Below, piece by piece: positions 8,425 through 18,148 of a DNA stretch of 64,000 bases. Made by a program: the position numbers and the translations under genes. Location: NCBI GenBank assembly GCA_002702705.1, contig PABH01000057.1:62001-126000 (forward strand), given 5' to 3'. Source of the DNA: Anaerolineaceae bacterium (GTDB lineage Bacteria; Chloroflexota; Anaerolineae; Anaerolineales; Anaerolineaceae). The notes under the pieces were generated by a model. That model ran no database searches and was not told where the DNA came from. It was given only the letters and a program-made list of their open reading frames with translations. Within the stretch, counting starts at the first letter, position 1; each line of letters begins with the position of its first letter.

Positions 8425-9366
8425 ATGCCCTTAATAGAAACAAAAGATCTGGTTAAAAAATTTGATAACTTTACGGCTGTGAAAAAAATAAATTTTCATA
8501 TTCAACAAGGGGAAATCTTCGGATTATTAGGACCCAATGGAGCAGGGAAAACCACCACCATCTCCATGTTATCGACATTGCTTAAACCAAGCAATGGTGA
8601 TGCTTTTATCTCTGGACACTCGGTCGTCGAAGAACCCCTACTCGTTCGTCAAATTATCGGTGTTGTTCCCCAAGAAATTGCCCTTTATGATGATTTAACC
8701 GCAGAAGAAAATTTAAAATTTTGGGGCAGAATGTACCGCATGTCCGGAAAAGAACTTACTCGCCAAATAGAAAAAGTCTTAGAGCAAATTGGTTTAACTG
8801 ACCGAAAAAAAGATCGGGTAGAAACCTATTCCGGCGGAATGAAAAGAAGGTTAAATATTGGCGTAGGTTTATTACACCAACCACAACTTTTATTTATGGA
8901 TGAACCCACTGTTGGCATTGACCCACAAAGCCGGCGTAAGATATTGGATACTGTTATTGAGTTAAATCAACAAGGGTTAACCGTTTTATACACGACCCAC
9001 TATATGGAAGAAGCACAAGAGCTCTCTCACCGGGTTGGCATCATTGATCATGGTGAAATGATCGCAATTGGCAACCAGCAAGAATTGACAGAAATGGTGG
9101 GAGAATATGACACCATGCGTCTTCACATCCAGGCACAGGAAGATGGGCAACAATTAGCTGCACGGTTAAAAGAAATTCCAGAAATTATTGAAGCGTCCAC
9201 TGCCGATCATGAAATTGTGATCATAACCCCCACAGCAGAAGATGTGCTGCCCACTGTGATAAATATTGCCAACCAATTAAATATAAAAATTCGGTCAATT
9301 GATATCCAAGAACCGAACCTGGAAGCTGTCTTTTTGCATCTTACCGGCCGAGCTTTAAGGGATTAG
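8425..9366 (+). CDS. ABC-2 type exporter, ATP-binding protein
   Basis: This is an ATPase of a DrrA/NatA-like ABC exporter. Walker A GPNGAGKTTT is at about 36-45, the signature YSGGMKRRL near 135, Walker B LLFMDEPTVGID near 155, and the H-loop in YTTHYMEEA. The C-terminal 90 residues form the DrrA-type accessory domain. The frame is open from 8323, but GGAGAAG at 8414-8420 supports the ATG at 8425 (MPLIETKDLV). Two permease genes follow at 10 and 8 bases, so the three form one operon. Substrate is unknown; drug, lipid or sodium export are all possible for this family. Confidence 0.9.
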   Translation: MPLIETKDLVKKFDNFTAVKKINFHIQQGEIFGLLGPNGAGKTTTISMLSTLLKPSNGDAFISGHSVVEEPLLVRQIIGVVPQEIALYDDLTAEENLKFWGRMYRMSGKELTRQIEKVLEQIGLTDRKKDRVETYSGGMKRRLNIGVGLLHQPQLLFMDEPTVGIDPQSRRKILDTVIELNQQGLTVLYTTHYMEEAQELSHRVGIIDHGEMIAIGNQQELTEMVGEYDTMRLHIQAQEDGQQLAARLKEIPEIIEASTADHEIVIITPTAEDVLPTVINIANQLNIKIRSIDIQEPNLEAVFLHLTGRALRD

Positions 9367-9376
9367 GAAAAACGAT

Positions 9377-10660
9377 ATGCCGCCAGTATTAAACATAACC
9401 TGGAAAGAATTGTTGTTAAACTTTCGAGATCGTTCCGGCTTAATTCTGATGTTTATCGCTCCGTTTGCCTTGATTTTGGTGATCGGGGCTGCCTTTGGCG
9501 GTTTCAGTAGTGAAACGTCAGCAACGATAGGACAAATCCCGGTTGTTCTCGTTAATCATGACCAAGGGGAATTCAGCACCTATGTCATTGATGCGTTTTA
9601 TTCAGAGGATTTGTCTGACCTGGTATCTCCAAGTTTAAATTCAGATGAATCCCAAGCGCGATTGGCTGTGGACAACGACCAGGCTGCAGCTGCAGTAATT
9701 ATTCCAGCAAATTTTTCCGAGTCCATTTACCCTAAAGCCTTGCAAAATGGCGAATTTCCAAACAATTCAAACGATAACCCATTTCAAAGGGAAACCTCAA
9801 CCATTGAAGTTTACCGCAATCCAAGCCGTGTGATCAGCAGTGGAATAATCCGCAGTATTGTTGATACCATTCTGGATCGTTTTGTTTCCGGCGGATTAAC
9901 AACAGAAATTAATATTCTCCAAATGATCCAGTTTGGTTTAATAACACTAGATCAAGCACCAGAAATAGGTGAAAAACTGGGTCGAGAAGCCGCAAATAAT
10001 CCAATCGAAAATGATTGGGTCAGCCTGAAAACAGAAAACTTTAGCTCTGAACCACAACAAACCGAATTTGATTGGTTAACCTACTCTGTACCCAGCATGG
10101 CAATTTTGTATCTAATGTTCACCATTAACGCAGCCGGCAGATCCATTCTGACGGAAAAAAACCAGGGCACCTTATCGCGCATGCTGGTAACACCCACAAC
10201 TGCAACGCATATTATTGGCGGAAAAATGCTAGGCGCAATCCTGACAGGTGTATTACAAATGACGGTTATTTTATTGGGGGGAACATTATTGTATTCGATT
10301 CAATGGGGTAGTTATTTTGGTTTGATCCTCCTCACCTTGGCCATAGTAGCTGCTGCAACCGGATGGTCAATGATTATTGCTGCATTTTCCCAAACCCCAG
10401 GGCAGGCCTCCGCAATTGGGACTGCCATTACCCTGACCTTTGCCGCAGCCGCTGGAAATTTTTTGCCGAGAGGTGCATTGCCCGAGTGGTTACAAAATGC
10501 CAGTTTGATTACGCCAAATGGCTGGGGGTTGGAAGGATATACCAACTTAAGTTTGGGTAATGGATTTGAAAGTGTCCTTCCAGCAATTATCGCGTTATTT
10601 ATCATGGCTTTGGTTTTGTTTCTTATATCCTCCCTCATCTTTCGACGCCAATATCAATAG
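9377..10660 (+). CDS. ABC-2 type permease (first of two)
   Basis: A 427-residue membrane protein of the ABC2_membrane_3 type. One membrane helix (about 20-42) is followed by an extracellular domain of about 180 residues, then a cluster of five helices from residue 235 to the end. The conserved GTLSRMLVTPTTATHIIGGK coupling region after the second helix is typical. It follows the ATPase gene by 10 bases. The second permease is a related paralogue, so the transporter is probably a heterodimer of permeases with an ATPase dimer. Confidence 0.88.
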   Translation: MPPVLNITWKELLLNFRDRSGLILMFIAPFALILVIGAAFGGFSSETSATIGQIPVVLVNHDQGEFSTYVIDAFYSEDLSDLVSPSLNSDESQARLAVDNDQAAAAVIIPANFSESIYPKALQNGEFPNNSNDNPFQRETSTIEVYRNPSRVISSGIIRSIVDTILDRFVSGGLTTEINILQMIQFGLITLDQAPEIGEKLGREAANNPIENDWVSLKTENFSSEPQQTEFDWLTYSVPSMAILYLMFTINAAGRSILTEKNQGTLSRMLVTPTTATHIIGGKMLGAILTGVLQMTVILLGGTLLYSIQWGSYFGLILLTLAIVAAATGWSMIIAAFSQTPGQASAIGTAITLTFAAAAGNFLPRGALPEWLQNASLITPNGWGLEGYTNLSLGNGFESVLPAIIALFIMALVLFLISSLIFRRQYQ

Positions 10661-10668
10661 GAACCAGC

Positions 10669-11877
10669 ATGAAACAAATCATCCATATTGCCTTGAAAGA
10701 CATAAAAATCGAATTTTCTGAAAAATCTACTCTCATCTTTTTTCTTTTATTACCGATTGTTTTTACGACCATCATTGGCTTAGGTTTAAAAAATTCTTAT
10801 GGAAATGATGAACCTGAAGATCCACGGTTAGTTATCGTTGTTGTAAATCAAGATGACGGACGATACGGGGAACAATTGCTCGAATTTATGGAACAATCAG
10901 ATACATCCCGTCCTGTTCTTCGGTCCAAAGACGAAGCAAAAACATTAATGCAAAACGAATCGATCAGTTCCTTTTTAGAAATCCCTACTAATTTTTCCCA
11001 AAAAATTCTAGAAGGGAAAAAAGTTCAAATCGAATTTACAAAATATGCTGAAAGCACGACGGCAGTTGGCCTCGAACAAGATCTTTTATCCAGTATTGGA
11101 AAACTTAATACGGTTATTTCCATCCGAGCTCAAGGATTGGAAACAATTAATAAACAACCGGATTTTCCCAAAATAAATCAGGAAGGTTTTTTGTTGGAGA
11201 TGGAAAAAATCACCATCGATCGTTTAAAAAATCCACCCACAAAAGCGATTTCCACTCAATCCGAGCTGGTACAAAATCAAATCCCGACTGGTTTTGAACA
11301 ATCTTCACCCGGTCAGTTAGTCACTTGGGTTTTAACCACTTTATTAGGCGGTTCAGAAGCTTTTGTTTATGAACGAAACAAAGGAACCCTGCGGCGATTA
11401 TTAATTACACCGAACCGAAAAGCAATCATTTTCTCTGGAAAAATATTAGGAAGATTACTCATGGGCATTGTTCAAATGATTCTTCTGATTGGTTTTGGGG
11501 CAATGGTATTAAATGTTTATTGGGGTAAAGATTACCTGGCATTAGCTATTATGTTATTTTGTTTTGGGTTAGCCGGTACTGCCTTGGGTATCATGCTGGC
11601 TTCGTTTGCACGTACAGTCCGTCAGGCATCCGGTTTAACGATATTGTTTTCAATGGTGTTGGCGGCATTAGGCGGCGCATGGTGGCCATTGGAAATAACA
11701 CCAAAAGCTTATCAAACTGCCGTACAGATTTTGCCTTCCACTTGGGCCATGCGCGGATTTAATGATGTCATTATTCGCGGGCAAAATGTTCAGGGCATCA
11801 TTTTAGAAGCAAGTGTTTTGTTGGGTTTCGCACTTTTATTTTTTGTTGTTGGCATCTGGCGTTTGAAGTTTGAGTAA
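10669..11877 (+). CDS. ABC-2 type permease (second of two)
   Basis: A 402-residue paralogue of the preceding permease: one helix near the N-terminus (about 22-42), an extracellular domain (about 45-215), then five helices. The coupling motif NKGTLRRLLITPNRKAIIFS matches the first permease. It starts 8 bases after it. No terminator is evident before the convergent mtaB gene. Domain order matches the YhhJ/DrrB-like family; substrate cannot be deduced. Confidence 0.88.
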   Translation: MKQIIHIALKDIKIEFSEKSTLIFFLLLPIVFTTIIGLGLKNSYGNDEPEDPRLVIVVVNQDDGRYGEQLLEFMEQSDTSRPVLRSKDEAKTLMQNESISSFLEIPTNFSQKILEGKKVQIEFTKYAESTTAVGLEQDLLSSIGKLNTVISIRAQGLETINKQPDFPKINQEGFLLEMEKITIDRLKNPPTKAISTQSELVQNQIPTGFEQSSPGQLVTWVLTTLLGGSEAFVYERNKGTLRRLLITPNRKAIIFSGKILGRLLMGIVQMILLIGFGAMVLNVYWGKDYLALAIMLFCFGLAGTALGIMLASFARTVRQASGLTILFSMVLAALGGAWWPLEITPKAYQTAVQILPSTWAMRGFNDVIIRGQNVQGIILEASVLLGFALLFFVVGIWRLKFE

Positions 11878-11933
11878 ACAGTAAAAAATCAACAAACGAT
11901 CAGAAAAAACGAGGATAAAACCTTGAAATATGG

Positions 11934-13211
11934 TTATCCGATTATTTCACCTTTAACCAAATCACCTTCAAAAGATAATAACCGTACGTTATCAATCTCA
12001 TTCCAATGATTGTGACTGCAATCCGCAGCCACTTTGAGATAATTTCCGGTTAACCCTTTCAACTGCCAGGTACCATCACTGCTCTGTTGGCTGCTTTCCC
12101 ATAATACGTCCAGCGTCTCTCCCAAAAAACGCTGGTGATACCGGTACGCCATTTCTGCAAATGCCGCTCGTAACACCGCTGAACGTCGTTTTCGAATTGG
12201 TCCACGCACCTGATCTTTGTATTTCGCAGCGGGTGTTCCCTGGCGGGCTGAATACGTAAAAATATGCCCACCTGCAAAATCAATTTGTTTGACATAATCT
12301 AATGTTTCCGCGAAATCCTCATCCGATTCACCCGGGAAACCAACAATCATATCGGTGGTGATGGCCATGTCCGGTGCGACTGACCTGGCATCAGAAACAA
12401 TTTTACGAAAATCTGTGGGCGTAGTTTTCCGAGCCATTCGTTTTAATGTTTCTTTAGCCCCGGATTGTAATGGTAAATGCAGATGCCGGCACATTCGTTT
12501 ATCTTCCCAAACAGAGAAAAAATCCTCCCCTAAATCCCAGGGTTCTAATGAAGATAATCTTAAACGCGGCACATCCGTATAAGATAAAATTGCTTGAAGT
12601 AAATCTTTTAAATGGCGCGGGCGTTCAAAATCACGGCCCCAGGAACCAAGGTGAACACCACTCAAAACCACTTCTTTTACACCACCCGCCAATGCCCAAT
12701 TAACATCATTGATCACATCTTCCATTGACTTACTGACACCCGCACCTCTGGCAACCCGGGTGATACAAAAGGTGCAAAAATTGTCACAACCATCTTGGAC
12801 CTTTAAGAAAGCCCGTGTGCGTTGGTGCGCACCGGGAAGAGGTTCTCGTGCTAATGGTTCAATATCAAAAACTTCAGGATTGATCTTTAAGATCTCTGCA
12901 ACCAAATTGTCTTTGTCAGGGTTTAAAAATACATTTTCTACCCCGGGTAATTCAGCTGCTGCCTCCGGTTCAAGCGTTGCCCAACAACCGGTTAAAATAA
13001 TTTGTGCATCACTGCTGCGGGCTGCCTGGCGCACTTTATTCCGAGAATCAGAGGAAGCCGCACTGGTGACCGCACAGGTATTAATAATCACCATATCCGC
13101 TTCTGCAGGTGTAGCAACAATTTCATGACCAGTCTGTCGAAATTGACCAGCCATAATTTCAATTTCACTTTGATTTAAACGACAACCAATTGTATCTAAA
13201 AAAACTTTCAT
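11934..13211 (-). CDS. mtaB: tRNA (N6-threonylcarbamoyladenosine(37)-C2)-methylthiotransferase
   Basis: MtaB is a radical-SAM enzyme that methylthiolates t6A37 to ms2t6A in ANN-decoding tRNAs. The N-terminal UPF0004 domain carries three cluster cysteines, in TIGCRLNQSE, INTCAVT and LTGCWA. The radical-SAM CxxxCxxC motif is in GCDNFCTFCITR (about 143-154). A C-terminal TRAM-like segment follows. The GCRLNQSE variant is characteristic of MtaB rather than MiaB (GCQMNxxD). Length 425 is normal. It is the last gene of the reverse-strand block. Confidence 0.9.
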   Translation of the reverse strand: MKVFLDTIGCRLNQSEIEIMAGQFRQTGHEIVATPAEADMVIINTCAVTSAASSDSRNKVRQAARSSDAQIILTGCWATLEPEAAAELPGVENVFLNPDKDNLVAEILKINPEVFDIEPLAREPLPGAHQRTRAFLKVQDGCDNFCTFCITRVARGAGVSKSMEDVINDVNWALAGGVKEVVLSGVHLGSWGRDFERPRHLKDLLQAILSYTDVPRLRLSSLEPWDLGEDFFSVWEDKRMCRHLHLPLQSGAKETLKRMARKTTPTDFRKIVSDARSVAPDMAITTDMIVGFPGESDEDFAETLDYVKQIDFAGGHIFTYSARQGTPAAKYKDQVRGPIRKRRSAVLRAAFAEMAYRYHQRFLGETLDVLWESSQQSSDGTWQLKGLTGNYLKVAADCSHNHWNEIDNVRLLSFEGDLVKGEIIG

Positions 13212-13267
13212 ATCTTTAAACTTTTTCTAAACGATTTCTATTAAAAAGCCGCTTGGTTAGGTTACTT

Positions 13268-13918
13268 TTATGGCTGAGAAACCGTTAAATTATCAAATAA
13301 AATATCAACACCGGGTTGGTCGTAAGAACTAACCATTAAACCGACATCACCGGTTTCAAAATTTTGGTCCTGTACTTCAAATATCTTTTCACCATTAATC
13401 ATAAAGGTTAATTCATCTTCCGCACAAATAACCGAAATTTTGTTTAACGCTTCACCTTGTAAAATAACAGGCGCATATTCCATGGAATTTGCATTTAGTA
13501 ATGTATATGCTCCATCCAGAACACGCAAGAGTCCTGCATAACCATCACTACTCATTAAAAATGCATAATAATTTTCTGCATCCACAAAACGACACATCAC
13601 ACCATAGGCATTATTGTCAGGTCCGCCTACTTTAATGGCATCCACCTCAATTTTTACATCTTTAAAAGTGTAACCAGGCGTTGACCTGTAATCGTAATTG
13701 GCTTGATTTACAAAAAAATGAAGCCCTTCAGCCTGATAACGTACAAAAGAACTATCCTGATCCCAAGTTTGCCAGCCGTTTTCTTCCGTGGAAAAATCTT
13801 CTTGAAAAAGAATGGAGCCCGAAGGCACTTCATAGATTGTTTGCTGCCACAAAGAAGGAACTTGGCTGCAAGCTGTTAATAAAACCAATCCAAGAATAAT
13901 TAAACCTTTTCGGTGCAT
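13268..13918 (-). CDS. Lipoprotein with a concanavalin/LamG-like domain
   Basis: The 216-residue product begins with a lipoprotein signal peptide with lipobox LLTAC at residues 13-17. The rest is a single beta-rich domain. It opens LFQEDFSTEENGWQTW, a pattern common at the start of concanavalin A-like/laminin-G-like jelly rolls, and closes with ILFDNLTVSQP, typical of the last strand of this fold (family-16-like or DUF1080-like). Such domains often bind carbohydrate, but no catalytic residues can be assigned. It lies 56 bases from both the TPR gene and mtaB. Confidence 0.8.
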   Translation of the reverse strand: MHRKGLIILGLVLLTACSQVPSLWQQTIYEVPSGSILFQEDFSTEENGWQTWDQDSSFVRYQAEGLHFFVNQANYDYRSTPGYTFKDVKIEVDAIKVGGPDNNAYGVMCRFVDAENYYAFLMSSDGYAGLLRVLDGAYTLLNANSMEYAPVILQGEALNKISVICAEDELTFMINGEKIFEVQDQNFETGDVGLMVSSYDQPGVDILFDNLTVSQP

Positions 13919-13974
13919 ATCCTGACCTTAATGTAACTTGAATCCAAACGCTAACTGATTTTAGCATATAACCT

Positions 13975-15396
13975 TTAATTTTTTATAAAATCGGACAACA
14001 ATCGTTCAGCCTGCTCTTTAATGAGATCGTTTTGAGCGAAACGTATACTTTTTTCTAAATTTTCTTCTGCGGCTTCCAGTTTATTTTGTTGGATATAAAT
14101 TTGTCCCAAGTGCAAATGGATCAGGGCAGAGTTTGGAGCCAAGTTTTTTGCTTTTAGAACAAAACGTTCCGCACTGACAAAGTCATTCAGATGATAAAAT
14201 ATCCATCCCATCAAGTCATTTGAATCGCTGTTATTTGGGTCCAGACTTAAAGCTTTGCGAGCTGCAGTTAAACCAATGGAATCCAGCCCAATAGAATAAT
14301 CCAGGCAAAACCGTGCCAGTTCCCGCCAATAATAAGGATCGGTTTCATTAATTTCAGCTGCTTTTTGATAAGCAGTTAATGCATCTTCAAAATTCCCAGC
14401 TAATGCATAGGTCATGCCGCTTTCAAATAACCATAAGGGGGTATCCGGTTCTTCATCCGATAATTCTTCCCATACCTTTAAACTATCTGTATATAAAGAT
14501 TCTCGACGTAAATAGTATCCGCTGATTGCACGTACCAGAGTCGCATTGGCATCCAGAGATTGGGCAGTTTGTAACGCCTTTAATCCATCTTGGCCTAAAT
14601 AATAAAGTGCATTGCTGTATAAAGCCCAGGCTTCTGCATAATCCGGCACGGTTCGAACTACGAGAGCATACGCAGCAGCAGCATACGCCCATTCATTTTG
14701 CTGGGATAATACTGCACCTGCAATCATCAACCGCCTCACGGAATTTTTTTCTTCCACCAGATCTGGCAAAGCAGTCATGAATTGTTTTATTTTGTCAACT
14801 TGTTGGTTTTGCCTTTCCTGTGCTCGAGTCAACGAGGTATGTGCACTTTCGGGATCATAAATTATTTGAGATAACCCCAAAGCGTAATAAAATGAATTAT
14901 CCTGGGGGTGCTCCCTTTGCCAAATTAATAACGTCTCATACGCACCAAACCAATCCTGATGCTGCTGCTGAACTTGAACCAATTGTTCAAAATCTTCCAC
15001 CGTGTTATCCGGTAAATCTCTTATCTTTTGCCAAACCAGACGGGCGGTTTCCAATTCGTTAAGCTGCCAATAGGCTTCCGCCAGTTGGTATAAATCGCTG
15101 CGACTTAAGTCCGAATCTTCAAGCAATTCATAGGTTTCCACTGTTTCTTGCCAATCTCCCAGCTGAAATGAAGCATCAGCGATAACAATTGCATCGGAAG
15201 TGCGCCAGGGCATCAGCTGGTTTATTGTCTTATAAGCCGACAAAATTGATGAATAATCTTGTTTGTTTTTGCTGGTTTCCACTTTCTTCCATAAATCTTG
15301 AACCAATCGGGACTGCGGATTTAAATTAAAAAACAGTCCGAACAATATCGGCAGCAGGATAAGGAGAAATAAAACAAACCGGCTATTCCATTTCAT
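13975..15396 (-). CDS. TPR-repeat protein with an N-terminal membrane anchor
   Basis: A 473-residue protein with one membrane segment (about 6-24, FVLFLLILLPILFGLFF). Tetratricopeptide repeats then run through most of the chain; the clearest are ALAGNFEDALTAYQKAAEIN, LFHLNDFVSAERF-type and LGQIYIQQNKLEAAEENLEK near the C-terminus. The N-terminus-in, repeats-out topology suggests an extracytoplasmic scaffold. The start is 2 bases from the stop of the upstream methyltransferase, indicating coupling. No specific partner can be named. Confidence 0.85.
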   Translation of the reverse strand: MKWNSRFVLFLLILLPILFGLFFNLNPQSRLVQDLWKKVETSKNKQDYSSILSAYKTINQLMPWRTSDAIVIADASFQLGDWQETVETYELLEDSDLSRSDLYQLAEAYWQLNELETARLVWQKIRDLPDNTVEDFEQLVQVQQQHQDWFGAYETLLIWQREHPQDNSFYYALGLSQIIYDPESAHTSLTRAQERQNQQVDKIKQFMTALPDLVEEKNSVRRLMIAGAVLSQQNEWAYAAAAYALVVRTVPDYAEAWALYSNALYYLGQDGLKALQTAQSLDANATLVRAISGYYLRRESLYTDSLKVWEELSDEEPDTPLWLFESGMTYALAGNFEDALTAYQKAAEINETDPYYWRELARFCLDYSIGLDSIGLTAARKALSLDPNNSDSNDLMGWIFYHLNDFVSAERFVLKAKNLAPNSALIHLHLGQIYIQQNKLEAAEENLEKSIRFAQNDLIKEQAERLLSDFIKN

Positions 15397-15398
15397 GA

Positions 15399-16202
15399 TT
15401 ATTTTGGATTTTTAGCGATAAAAACCCCGGTAGATTTTTGAATAAAAAAGAATCCTTTGGCTGCAATTTCATGTTCGATTAAGTTTCGCAGTGTAGTGCG
15501 AATGCTCTCATCAAAATATGCCCCCCACAAAGAATCCAGATAATCTAACAGCGGTTGTGCTTCGGTTACTTTTAACGAGTCTTCATAAAGATGCAGTTCA
15601 ACCGAATTAAACTTTTTTCTTAATAAACTTTCACCATTATCAAGATTAAACCGGCGTAGTACCCGTGGTTTGGAAAAAAACTCCGGTAAAAGGTGGGAAA
15701 GCAGGGTATAAGTTTCCAACATATGATTTTCACCATTGGTTGCGGCAACCATGATCCCATTTGGTTTTATTACCCTGGTTGTTTCCCTTAAGACAGTGGC
15801 AATATCCGGCACATGATACAACATGTGATTTGCAATTACCCGATCAAAACTATCTTGCTTAAACGGCAATCGCATACTATCGACATTGGAAAAATGAAAA
15901 CCCGGATAAGTTTCCAGTAGGGTTTTTGCATTTTTCACCATACCAATAGATATATCCGTCAAGACAGAGGTTAGGTTTTCCGGAATCTGGTGTAAATTTG
16001 GCTTCCAAAATGATCCCGGACCACTTCCAATCTCCAGAACCTCCTGTCCGGTTTGAATATCAGCTTTTTTAAATACCCAATCCTGCCAATCCGCTTTATT
16101 TGTGCTGAACCGCTGGTGTAGGGCTATACGGGCATTTAAATTATCCGCATTTTTATATTGAGATTTTTTTAAGTACGCTGAATCACAGAATTGATCAAAC
16201 AT
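15399..16202 (-). CDS. Class I SAM-dependent methyltransferase
   Basis: The 267-residue protein has the SAM-binding motif I VLEIGSGPGSFW (about 53-64), an acidic residue at the end of the second strand, and the motif DRVIANHMLYHVPD near 117-130 of the Methyltransf_11/25 type. The C-terminal part forms a small lid domain. There is no membrane segment. It is 8 bases downstream of the DUF218 gene and overlaps the start region of the TPR gene. Substrate is unknown; small molecules or lipids are as likely as nucleic acids. Confidence 0.85.
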   Translation of the reverse strand: MFDQFCDSAYLKKSQYKNADNLNARIALHQRFSTNKADWQDWVFKKADIQTGQEVLEIGSGPGSFWKPNLHQIPENLTSVLTDISIGMVKNAKTLLETYPGFHFSNVDSMRLPFKQDSFDRVIANHMLYHVPDIATVLRETTRVIKPNGIMVAATNGENHMLETYTLLSHLLPEFFSKPRVLRRFNLDNGESLLRKKFNSVELHLYEDSLKVTEAQPLLDYLDSLWGAYFDESIRTTLRNLIEHEIAAKGFFFIQKSTGVFIAKNPK

Positions 16203-16210
16203 CTTGCCTC

Positions 16211-16840
16211 CTATAATCTATAAAACGCAAACAAACCCAAATATTCCCCTATCGTTCGTTCCCAACCTGATAACTTAAACATCCAAGTGGTCGGTGTGTA
16301 CCAATGATTTTGAACTGCATGTACATAAATGGGGATGCCCGAATCTTCAAATATTTGATTAAAAATAATGCCTGTCCGGCGGGTATGATACGGATCAGTG
16401 ATAATTAAATACGAGGTAATATTTCGTTGTTCGGCCAGGGTTAATAAAGCATTTGCTTCCTCTTCTGTTGAACGAGATTCCCCATTGGTTACCAGCATTG
16501 AATCCGAGGGGACCTTAAGGTCTATGGCTATGCGCATCAAAGATTCACTGTAAGTCCGATCTTCACCAATATCTTCCTGGTCAGTTCTGGTAAAGACGAA
16601 ATATTTAATTTTTTCCGATTGGTAAATTTCAACAGCCTGCTCCACCCGAGCTCCTTCATCGCCGCTTAAAACAACAATTGCATCAACTGGACGGCTGACC
16701 TCACTCTTAATCAGGTAACGGCCCATCCCTACCAATAGAAAATAAACCAGGATCGGTGTGATTAGAATAACGATAAGTATCATTAAACAGGTCGATCCTG
16801 ATTTTTTATTATTAATATTTGTGTTTTGATTTTTTTCCAT
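16211..16840 (-). CDS. YdcF/SanA-type DUF218 membrane protein
   Basis: The 209-residue protein has one N-terminal membrane helix (about 17-40) and then a DUF218 domain: VDAIVVLSGDEGARVEQAVEIY, a charged middle with TNGESRSTEEEANALL, and LIITDPYHTRRT. This is the pattern of ElyC/SanA/YdcF, which are linked to envelope integrity and lipid-carrier metabolism in other bacteria. The domain is probably outside the membrane. It lies in a four-gene operon after the PatB-like aminotransferase gene (8-base gap). Confidence 0.87.
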   Translation of the reverse strand: MEKNQNTNINNKKSGSTCLMILIVILITPILVYFLLVGMGRYLIKSEVSRPVDAIVVLSGDEGARVEQAVEIYQSEKIKYFVFTRTDQEDIGEDRTYSESLMRIAIDLKVPSDSMLVTNGESRSTEEEANALLTLAEQRNITSYLIITDPYHTRRTGIIFNQIFEDSGIPIYVHAVQNHWYTPTTWMFKLSGWERTIGEYLGLFAFYRL

Positions 16841-16848
16841 ATTTCCGA

Positions 16849-18000
16849 TTATGACGGATAAACGGCCTCTTGTAAACGCTTTAAACCATCCATAAGGGTT
16901 TTTCTTGGGCAGCCAAAGTTCAATCGTACAAACCCATCCCCACCCTTTCCAAAGGTTTTTCCATCATTTAATGCGACCTTGCCCTCATTCATCAGGAATT
17001 CAAAAGGACTGGGTTCTAAATTTAATTGATTAAAATCCAACCAGGCTAAGTAAGTCCCTTCCGGTACTGTCATTTTTACACCTGGCAAGTTGCTTTGCAC
17101 AAAATCCACCAAATAATCACGATTCTGTTCCAGATAAACTAATAATTGATCCAACCATTCCTGACCGTGTTCATAAGCAGCCAAAGCAGCTGTATATCCC
17201 ATGATATTTACATGAGATACCAGACCCTGGTAAGCGGTTTCCAGGCGTTTTTTCATTTCAGCAGATTGAACAACAGCAAAAGAACATTCTAAACCTGCAA
17301 TATTAAAAGTTTTACTGGGTGCCATGAGTGTGATCGTTTTGGCGGCCACTTCCGCATCAAGGGAAGCAATTGGCAAATGTTGATAACCTTTAAATATCAA
17401 ATCACAATGTATTTCATCTGAACAAATGGCTACATCATGACGTAAACAAATATCAGCCAGCGTTTCCAATTCTTGTTTATTAAAGACTCTGCCTACCGGA
17501 TTGTGGGGATTACAAAATAAAAATAGACTTGTATTTTTTTTAATCTGATTTTCAAAATCGGTAAAATCAACCTGGTATTGGTCTTTTCCTCGCGCCAACT
17601 GGTTTTCTTGCCGAAATGCTCTTGCATTTTGGGGTGCGCCCAAAAATGGAGGATAAACCGGAGTTTGCATTAACACACCGTCACCCGGCTCGGTTAAAGC
17701 ATGGATCACAGCATTAAATCCATTTACCACCCCAGGTAAAAATTCAATTTCTTCCGGAATTACTTCCCATGCATATAGGTTTTTTAATCTGGCACAGATC
17801 ACTTCTTTTAAAACGGGGTCTGGTAATGGATACCCAAAAACCCCATGCTGAACTCTTTCTAACAAAGCATCAACCACTGGTTGCGGTGACTTAAAATCCA
17901 TATCAGCCACCCACAAGGGCAATGCTTCTTTTTTATAATAGTTCCATTTAACACTATCTGAATGGGTTCGATTTATGATTTCGTCAAAATTATAGTTCAT
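16849..18000 (-). CDS. patB: MalY/PatB-type aminotransferase (probable C-S lyase)
   Basis: A PLP-dependent fold-type I enzyme of the MalY/PatB group, usually cystathionine beta-lyase. Features are the N-terminal LPLWVADMDFKSP, the Asp-containing CSDEIHCDLIF, and the PLP lysine in APSKTFNIAGL (Schiff-base Lys in SKTFNIAG). A TTG at 18060 is in frame, but the ATG at 18000 has an AAAGGA ribosome site and the promoter found lies so that transcription begins near 18040. The product is therefore about 383 residues, usual for the family. It is first in the operon with the DUF218, methyltransferase and TPR genes. Confidence 0.88.
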   Translation of the reverse strand: MNYNFDEIINRTHSDSVKWNYYKKEALPLWVADMDFKSPQPVVDALLERVQHGVFGYPLPDPVLKEVICARLKNLYAWEVIPEEIEFLPGVVNGFNAVIHALTEPGDGVLMQTPVYPPFLGAPQNARAFRQENQLARGKDQYQVDFTDFENQIKKNTSLFLFCNPHNPVGRVFNKQELETLADICLRHDVAICSDEIHCDLIFKGYQHLPIASLDAEVAAKTITLMAPSKTFNIAGLECSFAVVQSAEMKKRLETAYQGLVSHVNIMGYTAALAAYEHGQEWLDQLLVYLEQNRDYLVDFVQSNLPGVKMTVPEGTYLAWLDFNQLNLEPSPFEFLMNEGKVALNDGKTFGKGGDGFVRLNFGCPRKTLMDGLKRLQEAVYPS

Positions 18001-18046
18001 TTGTTTTTCCTTTGTTCGTTTCTGTGTACCCGATCCACTAAAAACG

Positions 18047-18075
18047 ATTATACTTTTCAAGGATAAGATTGTCGA
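18047..18075 (-). promoter_or_regulatory. Promoter for the patB operon
   Basis: On the reverse strand: TCGACA (18070-18075), 17-nt spacer, TATAAT (18047-18052). The predicted start near 18040 lies inside the upstream TTG candidate, supporting translation from 18000. Its -35 overlaps that of the divergent promoter. Confidence 0.65.
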
Positions 18076-18098
18076 ATAAGGATCAAATCCACTATAAT
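18069..18098 (+). promoter_or_regulatory. Promoter for the RlmI-like/proC operon
   Basis: TTGTCG (18069-18074), 18-nt spacer, TATAAT (18093-18098), about 45 nt before the ATG at 18149. It shares bases with the -35 of the divergent patB promoter. Confidence 0.65.
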
Positions 18099-18148
18099 CG
18101 TTTGTATTCGTAATTTTAAATTTATATAAACTAGTGTAAGGTTAAACA

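Noticed and set aside
12709-13128. Long forward open frame inside mtaB
   Set aside because: It is antisense to a well-conserved radical-SAM gene, has no ribosome site and resembles no protein family.
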